A DNA stretch of 60,065 nucleotides from Yersinia similis (GTDB lineage Bacteria > Pseudomonadota > Gammaproteobacteria > Enterobacterales > Enterobacteriaceae). Shown here one piece after another: positions 26,941 through 35,672 of this stretch; position 1 is the first letter of the stretch, and every line of letters begins with the position of its first letter. The stretch spans positions 1 through 60,065 of the forward strand of contig NZ_CGBP01000027.1 of assembly GCF_001053095.1 (NCBI RefSeq), read 5' to 3'. The notes under the pieces are model-generated. The model did not search any database. It worked only from the letters and a program-made list of their open reading frames with translations, and had not been told where the DNA came from. Position numbers and translations under genes: made by a program.

Positions 26941-27843
26941 TTACTGCTTGAGTTTGGGGTCGAGAGCATCACGCAGGCCGTCCCCCATCAGGTTAAACGC
27001 CAGAACTGTTAGCAGGATCGCCACACCGGGGAAGGTCACAACCCACCAGGCACTTTGGGCGAACTGCAACACGTCGGAGAGCATGGTGCCCCACTCTGGT
27101 GTTGGCGGTTGCGCACCCATGCCGAGAAAGCCGAGAGCCGCCATATCCAGAATGGCGTTAGAGAAGCCGAGAGAAGCCTGCACGATTAACGGTGCCAGGC
27201 AATTTGGTAGAATGTTGATGAACATTTGGCGCATTGCACCCGCACCGGCCACTCTTGATGCCGTTACGTAATCTCGGTTGACCTCAACCAGCACCGCCGC
27301 CCGCGTCAGACGCACATAATGCGGCAAAGCCACAAACGTCAGCGCCAGCGAGGCATTCACGATAGAAGGCCCGAATACGGCAACTAAAACCAAGGCCAAT
27401 AACAGGCTTGGCAGCGCCAGCATGATGTCAACAACACGCATGATGATGGCATCAACCAACCCACCAAAATAACCCGCCAGTAAGCCAAAAATAACGCCCA
27501 TCACCAATGACAGCACCACCACCAAGCACCCGACTAACAGGGAGAGGCGCGCGCCATACATCAGGCGAGAGAGGACATCACGGCCAACATCATCAGTGCC
27601 TAAAAGGAACTTCCAGCTACCGCCTTCTTCCCAAACCGGCGGCTTCAATAATGCATCACGAAATTGCTCTGCCGGACCATGAGGGGCTAACCAGGTCGCA
27701 CCTGCGGCAACCAACAGCATAATGATGATGAAAAACAAGCCGATAACGGCCCCTTTATTGCGCTTGAAATAGTGCCAAAACTCCTGCAATGGCGTCATTG
27801 GCTTCGGCGCACTTTTTACTGCTGACTCAATAAGTTGAGACAT
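26941..27843 (-). CDS. dppC: dipeptide ABC transporter permease DppC
   Basis: A 300-residue inner-membrane permease with the N-terminal OppC-type segment ([21 protein letters not shown]) and binding-protein-dependent transport domain; the EAA loop reads [18 protein letters not shown]. It forms the channel with DppB, whose gene ends 10 bp upstream. Confidence 0.95.
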   Translation of the reverse strand: MSQLIESAVKSAPKPMTPLQEFWHYFKRNKGAVIGLFFIIIMLLVAAGATWLAPHGPAEQFRDALLKPPVWEEGGSWKFLLGTDDVGRDVLSRLMYGARLSLLVGCLVVVLSLVMGVIFGLLAGYFGGLVDAIIMRVVDIMLALPSLLLALVLVAVFGPSIVNASLALTFVALPHYVRLTRAAVLVEVNRDYVTASRVAGAGAMRQMFINILPNCLAPLIVQASLGFSNAILDMAALGFLGMGAQPPTPEWGTMLSDVLQFAQSAWWVVTFPGVAILLTVLAFNLMGDGLRDALDPKLKQ

Positions 27844-27853
27844 TCTGCGCCCC

Positions 27854-28873
27854 TTATTTCTTGTGACGAATACGCGGGTTAACTACGCCATAGAGCACAT
27901 CTACCAGCAAGTTAACTAAAATAATCATGATCGCGACCAGCAACACCCCACCCTGCACCACAGGGTAATCACGACGTTGCAATGCATCCATCAGCCAACG
28001 ACCCAGACCCGGCCAAGAGAAGATGGTTTCCGTCAAGATAGCCCCAGCAAGCATGGTACCGACCTGCAAACCAATCACTGTGATGACGGGCAGCAAGGCA
28101 TTGCGTAACGCATGGACCACAATCACCCGCATACGGCTCAACCCTTTGGCGCGCGCAGTACGGATATAATCTTCCCCCAACACTTCCAACATGGAGGAGC
28201 GAGTCATACGCACGATCACCGCCAAAGGAATAGTACCCAAGACGATTGCCGGTAAAATCATATGCATTACCGCATCTTTAAAATCGCCAGGCTCCCCCCA
28301 GATGAGGGTATCAATCAACATAAACCCCGTCAGAGGCAGGCTGTCATCAAGGAACACGGTATCGCTGACACGCCCGGAAACCGGGGTCAGGTTCCATTGC
28401 ACCGAGACCAGCATGATCAGCATGATGCCCCACCAGAAGATAGGCATCGAATAGCCGGTAAGGGAGATCCCCACGGCGGTGTGATCGAATATTGAACCGC
28501 GTTTCACTGCTGCCAGCACACCAACCGGAATGCCGACTGCGATAGCAAACAGCATCGCGCAGATCCCCAGTTCCAGTGTTGCTTTAAAGCGCGGGACAAA
28601 CTCATCCCATACCGCAATGCGGCTTTTCAGCGAAATGCCAAGGTCACCATGTAAAACGCCATTCACATAGCGGAAGTATTGTTGATAGAGAGGCTTGTCC
28701 AGCCCCATTTCTGCCATGACTTGAGCATGACGCTCGGCAGAGATACCGCGTTCCCCCGCCATGATGGTCACCGGGTCACCTGGGATCATATGGACAAAAG
28801 CAAAGGTCAGCAAAGTAATGCCGATAAACGTTGGGATAACTAACCCCAAACGTCGGAGTATGAACTGCAACAT
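27854..28873 (-). CDS. dppB: dipeptide ABC transporter permease DppB
   Basis: A 339-residue permease beginning MLQFILRRLGLVIPTFIGITLLTF, typical of the OppB/DppB family, with six membrane segments and an EAA loop (TARAKGLSRMRVIVVHALRNAL). It is separated from dppA by 283 bp containing a 141-bp palindromic repeat, an arrangement that usually lets the binding protein be made in excess over the membrane subunits. Confidence 0.95.
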   Translation of the reverse strand: MLQFILRRLGLVIPTFIGITLLTFAFVHMIPGDPVTIMAGERGISAERHAQVMAEMGLDKPLYQQYFRYVNGVLHGDLGISLKSRIAVWDEFVPRFKATLELGICAMLFAIAVGIPVGVLAAVKRGSIFDHTAVGISLTGYSMPIFWWGIMLIMLVSVQWNLTPVSGRVSDTVFLDDSLPLTGFMLIDTLIWGEPGDFKDAVMHMILPAIVLGTIPLAVIVRMTRSSMLEVLGEDYIRTARAKGLSRMRVIVVHALRNALLPVITVIGLQVGTMLAGAILTETIFSWPGLGRWLMDALQRRDYPVVQGGVLLVAIMIILVNLLVDVLYGVVNPRIRHKK

Positions 28874-28928
28874 ATCCCGAACTCTCTGTGTAGAATGCCG
28901 GGCTGCTCATAGGCAACCTGGCTTATTA

Positions 28929-29069
28929 AACCTCTCCAACTAAGCGATTTTATTCGTCGATTTTGAGCGAAAGCCATGCCCATCACAGTCACGTACGCTG
29001 AGTACGCTCTGGTGATGACACGCTGTCCATGCTCAAATCCTGCGACAATGACACGTACCGGGAGAGGTT
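28929..29069. repeat. 141-bp imperfect palindromic element between dppA and dppB
   Basis: It begins AACCTCTCC and ends GGAGAGGTT. Inner arms also match: TCGATTTTGAGCG with a diverged partner GATTTGAGCATG on the other strand, and CCATCAC with its counterpart. The RNA would fold into one long hairpin. Size and layout recall the Yersinia YPAL palindromes, but I cannot confirm family membership. In this place it probably blocks 3' decay and raises dppA over dppBCDF. Confidence 0.7.
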
Positions 29070-29156
29070 ATATGGCTCACATCTGTATCTGTTTTAACCT
29101 AAATAAATAGACCGATGAACGCTGATACGCACACCGGTCCGGTATAAGGGTTAAAA

Positions 29157-30764
29157 TTAATCCAGGGACACGTTATCGAAGTGATGTTTACCCAATGGAT
29201 CCACAACATAGCCTTTCACTTCTTTACGCACTGGCTCGTATACCGTTGAGTGAGCAATGATCAGCGCCGGGGCCTGTTCGTTCATCACAACTTGAGCTTG
29301 TTTGTAAAGTGCGACACGTTTGTCATGGTCAGCTTCAGCACGGGCTGGTTGGATCAAATCTTCAAACGGCTTATAACACCATTTAGAGTAGTTAGAACCC
29401 TGCTTGGCCGCATCACAACTGAACAGCGTAGCGAAGAAGTTGTCTGGGTCCCCATTGTCCCCGGTCCAACCCATCATCACAGTTTCATGTTCGCCATCTT
29501 TGGCACGCTTGAGGTATTCGCCCCACTCATAGGTCACGATCTTGGCTTTCACACCAATTTTTGCCCAATCAGACTGGATCATTTCCGCCATACGACGCGC
29601 ATTTGGGTTATACGGACGTTGAACCGGCATGGCCCACAGGTCGATGGAGAAGCCATCTGGCAGACCCGCTTCTTTCAGCAGCTCTTTCGCTTTAGCGGGA
29701 TCGTAAGCGTAATCTTTCACATCATCGTTGTAACCCCACATCGTTGGTGGGATCAAGTTCTTGGCCGCTTGCCCCGCGCCCTGATAAACCGCATCAATAA
29801 TCGCGTCTTTGTTAACCGCCATGGTCAGTGCCTGACGAACCTTAAGGTTATCGAGTGGTTTCTTCTCAATGTTAAAGGAGAGGTAACCAACGTTCAGACC
29901 CGGTTGCTCCATCAGGTTAATCGTTTTGTCTTCTTTCATCCGGGCGATATCAGCTGGGTTCGGGTAAGGCATAACCTGGCATTCATTTTTCTGCAATTTA
30001 GCATAGCGAACGGATGCATCTGGGGTGATAGAGAAGACCAGGCGATCAATTTTTGGTTTGGTGCCCCAGAAACCAGGAAACGCTTTATACAGAATACGGG
30101 AGTCTTTTTGGTACTGTTGCAGTTGGAATGGGCCGGTACCGATTGGGTTCAAATCCACTTTTTCCGGGGTACCTGCTTTCAGCATATTGTCGGCGTATTC
30201 AGCGGACAGGATAGAAGCGAAATCCATCGCCAGGTCTGCCAAGAATGGCGATTCCGGACGGGTCAGTTCAAAGCGAACGGTATTGTCGTCAACTTTCACC
30301 ACATTGGTGATTAAGTCGCCCATTCCCATGCCCTGGAAGTATTCATAGCTGCCACCAGAGACTTTATGGTACGGGTTTTTATCATCTTTCTGACGCATGA
30401 ATGAATAGATAACATCATCAGCATTAAAATCGCGGGTGGGTTTAAAATCTTTATTATCCTGCCATTTCACACCCTTACGCAGGTAGAAAGTGTAGGTTTT
30501 ACCATCTTCACTCACTTCCCACCGCTCCGCCAGGCTGGGTTCAATTTCGGTAGTCCCGATTTTGAATTCCACTAAACGATTGTAAATAGGTACCGAGCTT
30601 GCGTCATAAGTTGTGCCAGAGGTAAAGAGCTGTGGGTTGAAACCTTCCGGTGACCCTTCAGAACAATATACCAGCGTTTTTGCCTGTACACTGACCGCTA
30701 TAGTCAGTGCAACCAGCCCAATACCGAATTTCAGTATCCCTGTTTTTCTCAAGGAAATCGTCAT
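29157..30764 (-). CDS. dppA: periplasmic dipeptide-binding protein DppA
   Basis: A 535-residue class C solute-binding protein: signal peptide (LVALTIAVSVQA-KTLVYCSEG) followed by the SBP_bac_5 domain. Highly conserved stretches such as SPEGFNPQLFTSGTTYDAS, LNPIGTGPFQLQQYQ, VQRPYNPNARRMAEM and MGWTGDNGDPDNFF match E. coli DppA almost word for word. It captures di- and tripeptides and, in E. coli, heme for the DppBCDF pore. ATGGAG lies before the start, and a GcvB-type CA-rich target lies in the leader. First gene of the operon. Confidence 0.96.
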   Translation of the reverse strand: MTISLRKTGILKFGIGLVALTIAVSVQAKTLVYCSEGSPEGFNPQLFTSGTTYDASSVPIYNRLVEFKIGTTEIEPSLAERWEVSEDGKTYTFYLRKGVKWQDNKDFKPTRDFNADDVIYSFMRQKDDKNPYHKVSGGSYEYFQGMGMGDLITNVVKVDDNTVRFELTRPESPFLADLAMDFASILSAEYADNMLKAGTPEKVDLNPIGTGPFQLQQYQKDSRILYKAFPGFWGTKPKIDRLVFSITPDASVRYAKLQKNECQVMPYPNPADIARMKEDKTINLMEQPGLNVGYLSFNIEKKPLDNLKVRQALTMAVNKDAIIDAVYQGAGQAAKNLIPPTMWGYNDDVKDYAYDPAKAKELLKEAGLPDGFSIDLWAMPVQRPYNPNARRMAEMIQSDWAKIGVKAKIVTYEWGEYLKRAKDGEHETVMMGWTGDNGDPDNFFATLFSCDAAKQGSNYSKWCYKPFEDLIQPARAEADHDKRVALYKQAQVVMNEQAPALIIAHSTVYEPVRKEVKGYVVDPLGKHHFDNVSLD

Positions 30765-30784
30765 CGCTTGTGCTCCATTATGGT

Positions 30785-30798
30785 GATGTGTGTTGTGT
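30785..30798 (-). promoter_or_regulatory. CA-rich GcvB small-RNA target in dppA leader
   Basis: The dppA leader reads ACACAACACACATC 21-34 nt upstream of the ATG. GcvB represses dppA in enterobacteria by pairing its GU-rich R1 seed with CACAACA-type leader sites. Sequence, place and target agree; gcvB is not in this window. Confidence 0.6.
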
Positions 30799-30802
30799 AT
30801 AC

Positions 30803-31887
30803 GGCCAGACTCTATAATTTTTAGTCCATGGACTGTGCCGTTTTGGCCCGTTGATCACAGGGATGCAGGATTGAGATGCCAGATAAAATGCTATCCAGGC
30901 CCCCATTTTGGCTGTGTGAAATCACCTAAATTGCTCTTGATGACTACCCCTGAGGGTACCAATTTGGCAACAGTTGCTAGCAACGTCAATACAGCCTGAA
31001 AGGATTTATCTAGACAATGAGAAACAGTAAGCAAACAACAAAAAAACATATCATTAACATTGTTAGCATGAAAAATTATGCTAACGCACATACCCCAGTA
31101 ACATTCACTGGTTAAATGCAATAAGGCAGTTGCAACCCCCAGTAGCAAACCCAAAAACTTTGTTGCTAAATCAGATGTATCCGTACAGATTTTTTTGAAA
31201 TTTTGACAAAAAACAGGAGGAAACTCTGCATCAACAGCCGATAAGTGATGTTACTGTGGTCACCACTCCCCCTCTTATCCAACATCGGGTGCGCGGTTAA
31301 AAAAGAAAAAAATTCACCCACCACGCTTACTCACCCAAAAAGCTACATAGCTTCCCGAAGAGGCGCACCATAATGATGCCCCCAATCAGTGCAGTACAGT
31401 AAACACTCAACATCAGAGAAGGTATAGCCCTCAATGGCATCCAGAAAAACAGAATATGTCATCAAAAAAGTTTACAAAATGACGATAAAAACTGACATCA
31501 CAATATGTATCAACATTGTTAACACACATGAATTAGCTGAAGTCCGGGCCAAATCTAAAACTAAAACCCTAATTGGATGATACTCATAACCACACGAATG
31601 CTAATAATTATTAGTCTTCATTAATATGCTTCAAAATACGATATGTCGCTTCAAGCTACATATTTCTTGTTAAAAACATTTTGTAGGCAGTTAAAATATA
31701 CTGTTTGCGAATGCAAATAGAAGAAAACTTTCGCGATCATAAGAATCAACGGGTTGGACTTAACCTGAAAGAATCGAGAAGCAAAAGCGCTTCACGATTA
31801 CAGACCCTACTACTGATAATTATGCTGCCCGTGGGGTGAAGAAGACAACCAACGCACAGGTATCTTGAAGGACGACGAATATAGACC
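30803..31887. other. 1.1-kb gap upstream of dppA, no gene recognised
   Basis: It contains the dppA promoter region and the 3' flank of the TpsB gene. Several short frames occur, none with a good start and ribosome binding site. A 34-codon coding-like plus-strand stretch (31764-31868, containing KRFTITDPTTDNYAARG) is preceded by a stop and has no start codon; it may be a gene relic. Confidence 0.35.
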
Positions 31888-33666
31888 CTAATATTGCCAA
31901 GTTAGCGTAAACCCAAAAACCAACGGATCGGTATCAAATTCAGCGGGTTTAATTATCGGCACGCCGACATTAAAATCGTAACCAAATGAATGATAATTTC
32001 CACGAGTACCTACCACAGCACCCACTAAACGCTCGCCCAAAAGAAATGGCTGGCCCTTTTCACTCACCTCACCATAATCCATGCCGATATAAAGTTGCTG
32101 GCCCACGAATTTCTGGCCGAGTATCGGGCGAATCCATGAAATATCATTTTTTAGAGACCACCCCCGTGACCCCGTCATAGCGTTATTCTCATTAAAACCA
32201 CGCACCGAACTCCTGCCACCAATCGTAAATTTATCCAGTGAACTAATATCCGAGTATGTATGTTGCTGGCTGAAAGTGGGCCGATACTGGAAGGACTGTG
32301 TCCCGATCTTAAAAGGGATATCCAGTGAGCCGGTGATATCAACCAACCTCGCTGGTGCGGCGCTCATTTTGCCGGGAATAGGTTGGGCACCAAACCATGA
32401 AGCCCCCTGTTGATAACGAATTCCCCCTCTGAAAGTCGCCCATGGCATGTAATGTAGATGCTCAACCCCTAGCTGCCAGTCCGTGGTATTGAATCGCTGA
32501 ATATCTATCTCCCGATTGGTCCAAAAACTGGCAGACTGACGAATTAGCACTCCTGCATAACTCACTGTTTTATAGTTTATTCCACGGGTGAGTAAATGTT
32601 GAATTTGTGTATCCAATGCAGACCAATGGGAACGATAGCCAAATTTTTTACCTGCAAGTCTTTTACCTGCAAAAGAGAACGATTGATAATGCTCACCTTG
32701 ATTGCCCGTCATGCTAAATAGCCAGTTGCCATACGGGACAGAATAATGAACCCCATAGCTGTTGTGTCCTTTATCGGGTTGGCTATCAAGGTCACGGTTA
32801 ACAGAGAAGTAGAGTAAATCACTGAGAGACAATGGGTTATAACGGGATAATGGGTTATCAAAAGACAATATCAGGCCCGTACGATATCGGCCAACGGCAT
32901 AATGCCCGGCATCATCAAGGTATGCATTAATACGCCAGAGACGTGATTGCTGGCGATTCACGATAATCTGGCTACTTAAATCGTCCCGGTTTAATTCGAT
33001 ATCCATGGTGGCATTCACTGAAGGCAAACGCTGTAAGTTTTCTAATCCTTGCTCAAGGTGACGTAAATTAACCAGATCACCACGCTTACCGGGGAAAAGG
33101 GGAGGTAGCTGAGCATTGCCGACGCTGTCCTGATGGTGCCTGATATCCCCAATCCTGCCGGGCATCAATTTCAGCACTAACGTGCCGTCACGCTCACTAT
33201 CATCGACAAAAACCACACGAGAGGTGATATAGCCATCAACCACTAATTGTTTCTGTAAGTTAGCCACAAGTACCGATACCCCTTGATCCCCTAAGCAACG
33301 CCCGTAAACCTCTTCAGCCTTTCTTTTTAAACGTGCTGCATTTGGGAAAACATTAAGATTAATCAATTCGATACGATTAATTGCTACGCATTGTACTTCA
33401 TCATTATAAAGACTCTCTGGCAGAGCCGGTTCACTGGTCATTTGTGCATGTGATAGAGGAGGAATAATACTCCTTGGGATCTGCGGCTCGGCTATATCCA
33501 TTTCAAGCAGGCCCATTTCAAACTGATCCAGTTCTGGCAATGCTATTTCAGCAAAAGCCTTAAACGGAAGTATTCCGATCACAATTTGAGAATATAATAG
33601 ACACAACATCCCCCACCAAGTACTTCCAATTGTTACCTCCCCCCTCATATTTATTTTAAACATCAT
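31888..33666 (-). CDS. two-partner secretion outer-membrane transporter (TpsB, ShlB/FhaC/HecB type)
   Basis: A 592-residue Omp85-superfamily transporter: hydrophobic signal region (GMLCLLYSQIVIGILPFKAFA), a Pro-rich linker, a POTRA_2 domain (INRIELINLNVFPNAARLKRKAEEVYGRCLG), a second POTRA, then a 16-strand barrel with the diagnostic VRGF motif (GGRSSVRGFNEN) and an aromatic C-terminus (TLTWQY). I start at 33666, where GGAG is 9 nt upstream; the frame continues to a TTG at 33711. It lies 107 bp downstream of its presumed substrate gene on the same strand, the usual tpsA-tpsB order. Confidence 0.85.
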   Translation of the reverse strand: MMFKINMRGEVTIGSTWWGMLCLLYSQIVIGILPFKAFAEIALPELDQFEMGLLEMDIAEPQIPRSIIPPLSHAQMTSEPALPESLYNDEVQCVAINRIELINLNVFPNAARLKRKAEEVYGRCLGDQGVSVLVANLQKQLVVDGYITSRVVFVDDSERDGTLVLKLMPGRIGDIRHHQDSVGNAQLPPLFPGKRGDLVNLRHLEQGLENLQRLPSVNATMDIELNRDDLSSQIIVNRQQSRLWRINAYLDDAGHYAVGRYRTGLILSFDNPLSRYNPLSLSDLLYFSVNRDLDSQPDKGHNSYGVHYSVPYGNWLFSMTGNQGEHYQSFSFAGKRLAGKKFGYRSHWSALDTQIQHLLTRGINYKTVSYAGVLIRQSASFWTNREIDIQRFNTTDWQLGVEHLHYMPWATFRGGIRYQQGASWFGAQPIPGKMSAAPARLVDITGSLDIPFKIGTQSFQYRPTFSQQHTYSDISSLDKFTIGGRSSVRGFNENNAMTGSRGWSLKNDISWIRPILGQKFVGQQLYIGMDYGEVSEKGQPFLLGERLVGAVVGTRGNYHSFGYDFNVGVPIIKPAEFDTDPLVFGFTLTWQY

Positions 33667-33773
33667 ACCAATGAACTCCATTTCAATAAAAATACGATTA
33701 AGACACGTCAATAAAAGTTAGCCACAAAAAGTGACTAACTTTTTTTAAAATTTATTTGTCATTTACAAACTAA

Positions 33774-35165
33774 TTAATTAAAACCATTAGTTATTTTTCC
33801 GGTATCATTAATCAAAACAGTTTCATTCAAATCCACGCCTCCGAACCCCATAATAGCCCCTCTATTATTTCGTATATTATTAACCTTACCCTCTATTTTC
33901 CCTGAAGAAAGAATCCTCCCGCCAGTATTATTAAGATTATTACTGTAAAGGTCTATTTTTACCCGCCCTTGTGTTGACATCGCTTCAATTTTTCCTTTGC
34001 CATTTTTGATGGTGTTAACTGTTGTTATTTCAACGTTACCATTTTTATACTCTATTTTTCCACCTTCATTATTTAACCCACGAGCCTTTATTTTAATACC
34101 TTGAGAGGGTGATAAATCATATTCACTATTATTTGATATTGCTCCACCTGAGTTATCCATAACACCATGGCTGTTCAGTAACACCATTTTCCCTGATATA
34201 TTCCCATCACTGTTATCTATATTGGCTACGGAGTTGATACTCAGCATATCGTTGGTGCGTATTGCTCCCTTGTTTTTAATCGAACCATCGGTTGCATAGA
34301 TACGAATTTTATTGGTGTACATTCCCCCAATTTCACTGACATCCAAACTAACTGTATCTGGTACTGGTGTATTTACACTGTCTAAGCGCGACACGTGCAA
34401 TGGTTGCCCAGACAAAGAGAAACCTACTTTATTCTTTCCCGTGACAATATAAACATCGTCCGCATTGATATCACCATTAACCGTAATAGTATCTGCGAAT
34501 AGATCAAGATAAGTTTTATCTGAGCCCTTATGCAGTAAACCTGTTCTCATATAGTAAGAGGGTTTTTTTTCAATATTTATATTTCCCTGATCAACAATAA
34601 AACCGTTTAGTTTATTATCAGAAAAAGATGGCGTACCCGTCGTCAACATCACATGAGAGGCATTAGTAAAGGAGCACCCTTGACAATTAATACCCGCTGG
34701 ATTGGCAATAATAACATGCGCATTTTCCCCACCAACATGGAGATGCCCATCTAATATGCTGGCCTGTGATGAATTGACTTCATTTAAAATAATGGTTGCC
34801 ACTCCCTCTTGCAAAAAAGGATTTCCATTAATCTCTTGAGCTGAACGATTATTGAGTGTCGTGACATCGAATAATCTATTAGCCACCACATCAAATTTAG
34901 AATATTTGTTATGTGATAAACCATTTTTATCAGGTGCTTGAATATTAACGACGGTCTCTGTCATACCGACACAGTCAGAGGTAAGCGCTCGGCATACACT
35001 GGGCGGTGTTACTATAATAGAGACTTCCGCTTGCTGTCCAGTTGGGGCCTGCACGTCAGCGATAATATTATCAGCATAAGCAACCGAGCTCCCATAGAGC
35101 GACAATATGATAGAAAGAGGTAATATCGACAATCCCCGTTTCGTTTTAATATTTTTCAACTTCAT
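33774..35165 (-). CDS. short TpsA-type exoprotein with FHA N-terminal secretion domain
   Basis: A 463-residue protein with a signal peptide (LSIILSLYGSSVAYA-DN) and a TPS/hemagglutination-activity domain (about residues 85-260), including the NPAG motif at the position of NPNG/NPNL (ANPAGINCQGC) and FLQEGVATIILNEVN. The rest (about residues 280-463) is short Asn/Gly-rich beta-helix repeats such as NNTGGRI and NNEGGKI, ending at GKITNGFN. Most TpsA proteins exceed 1000 residues; this one ends in helix repeats with no C-terminal effector domain. A clean AAGGGG lies before the ATG. It may be a naturally small exoprotein or a truncated one; the sequence around the stop shows no obvious in-frame continuation. 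Confidence 0.82.
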   Translation of the reverse strand: MKLKNIKTKRGLSILPLSIILSLYGSSVAYADNIIADVQAPTGQQAEVSIIVTPPSVCRALTSDCVGMTETVVNIQAPDKNGLSHNKYSKFDVVANRLFDVTTLNNRSAQEINGNPFLQEGVATIILNEVNSSQASILDGHLHVGGENAHVIIANPAGINCQGCSFTNASHVMLTTGTPSFSDNKLNGFIVDQGNINIEKKPSYYMRTGLLHKGSDKTYLDLFADTITVNGDINADDVYIVTGKNKVGFSLSGQPLHVSRLDSVNTPVPDTVSLDVSEIGGMYTNKIRIYATDGSIKNKGAIRTNDMLSINSVANIDNSDGNISGKMVLLNSHGVMDNSGGAISNNSEYDLSPSQGIKIKARGLNNEGGKIEYKNGNVEITTVNTIKNGKGKIEAMSTQGRVKIDLYSNNLNNTGGRILSSGKIEGKVNNIRNNRGAIMGFGGVDLNETVLINDTGKITNGFN

Positions 35166-35358
35166 ATTATTCCCCTTATAAAATAATTAATGTGTTTGTT
35201 ATGTTGTTAATAGTACGGTCTAAAACCAACATCATTACCGGTTTTTCATAAAACAAAGTCAACAACACAAAGGAGATATAATATGTTAGAAGAATAAAAA
35301 ATAGAGATGTTCAAAAAATGACAACAAACCCAAGATAAATATAAATTCTTTATAAGAT

Positions 35359-35393
35359 ATTATATAAATTATTATGTTGATAATTTATATAAT
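35359..35393. promoter_or_regulatory. perfect 13-bp AT-rich inverted repeat upstream of the TpsA gene
   Basis: ATTATATAAATTA (35359-35371) is the exact reverse complement of 35381-35393 with a 9-bp spacer, about 195-230 bp upstream of the TpsA start. It is all A/T in both arms, so it could be an operator, a bent or cruciform site, or chance in AT-rich DNA. Compare 6000-6033 upstream of yapE. Confidence 0.35.
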
Positions 35394-35440
35394 CAGACAA
35401 TAACGGGATAGGATAAAAGGACGTAAAGAAAAAATGGCAC

Positions 35441-35469
35441 AAAAAAACCCTGACATTACTGTCAGGGTT
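35441..35469 (-). terminator. rho-independent terminator of tRNA-Pro
   Basis: On the minus strand AACCCTGACA, loop GTAA, TGTCAGGGTT is followed by a run of seven U (35441-35447 as A on plus). The perfect 10-bp stem begins 8 bp past the tRNA 3' end. Confidence 0.9.
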
Positions 35470-35477
35470 CTTAAATT

Positions 35478-35554
35478 TGGTCGGCGAGAGAGGATTCGAA
35501 CCTCCGACCCACTGGTCCCAAACCAGTTGCGCTACCAAGCTGCGCTACTCGCCG
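35478..35554 (-). tRNA. proM: tRNA-Pro (anticodon UGG)
   Basis: 77 nt, from CGGCGAG (5' acceptor strand) to CTCGCCGACCA with encoded CCA. The anticodon arm is ACTGG-TTTGGGA-CCAGT, giving anticodon TGG for CCA/CCG codons. The T-arm GGTTCGAATCC is canonical. The sequence is essentially E. coli proM, although in E. coli the tRNA between dppA and eptB is proK (CGG). A terminator follows immediately. Confidence 0.95.
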
Positions 35555-35609
35555 AATCGGGGCGCATCTTACTGCTACAGCTCTGAGGCGTCAATCACTT
35601 TTTAATAAC

Positions 35610-35646
35610 CTGCGGGTGACTGCTGTTAAAAGCATCACACCCGCAG
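35610..35646 (-). terminator. possible hairpin downstream of uhpC
   Basis: CTGCGGGTG and CACCCGCAG form a perfect 9-bp stem with a 19-nt loop, 27-63 bp past the uhpC stop. There is no convincing U-tract. The tRNA-Pro promoter must also lie in this 118-bp gap. Confidence 0.35.
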
Positions 35647-35672
35647 TGAAAATGGCTGCCTTCACACTCAAA

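Noticed and set aside
29250-30314. 354-codon plus-strand open frame opposite dppA
   Set aside because: Antisense shadow of a highly conserved gene; no independent start signal and no family resemblance.
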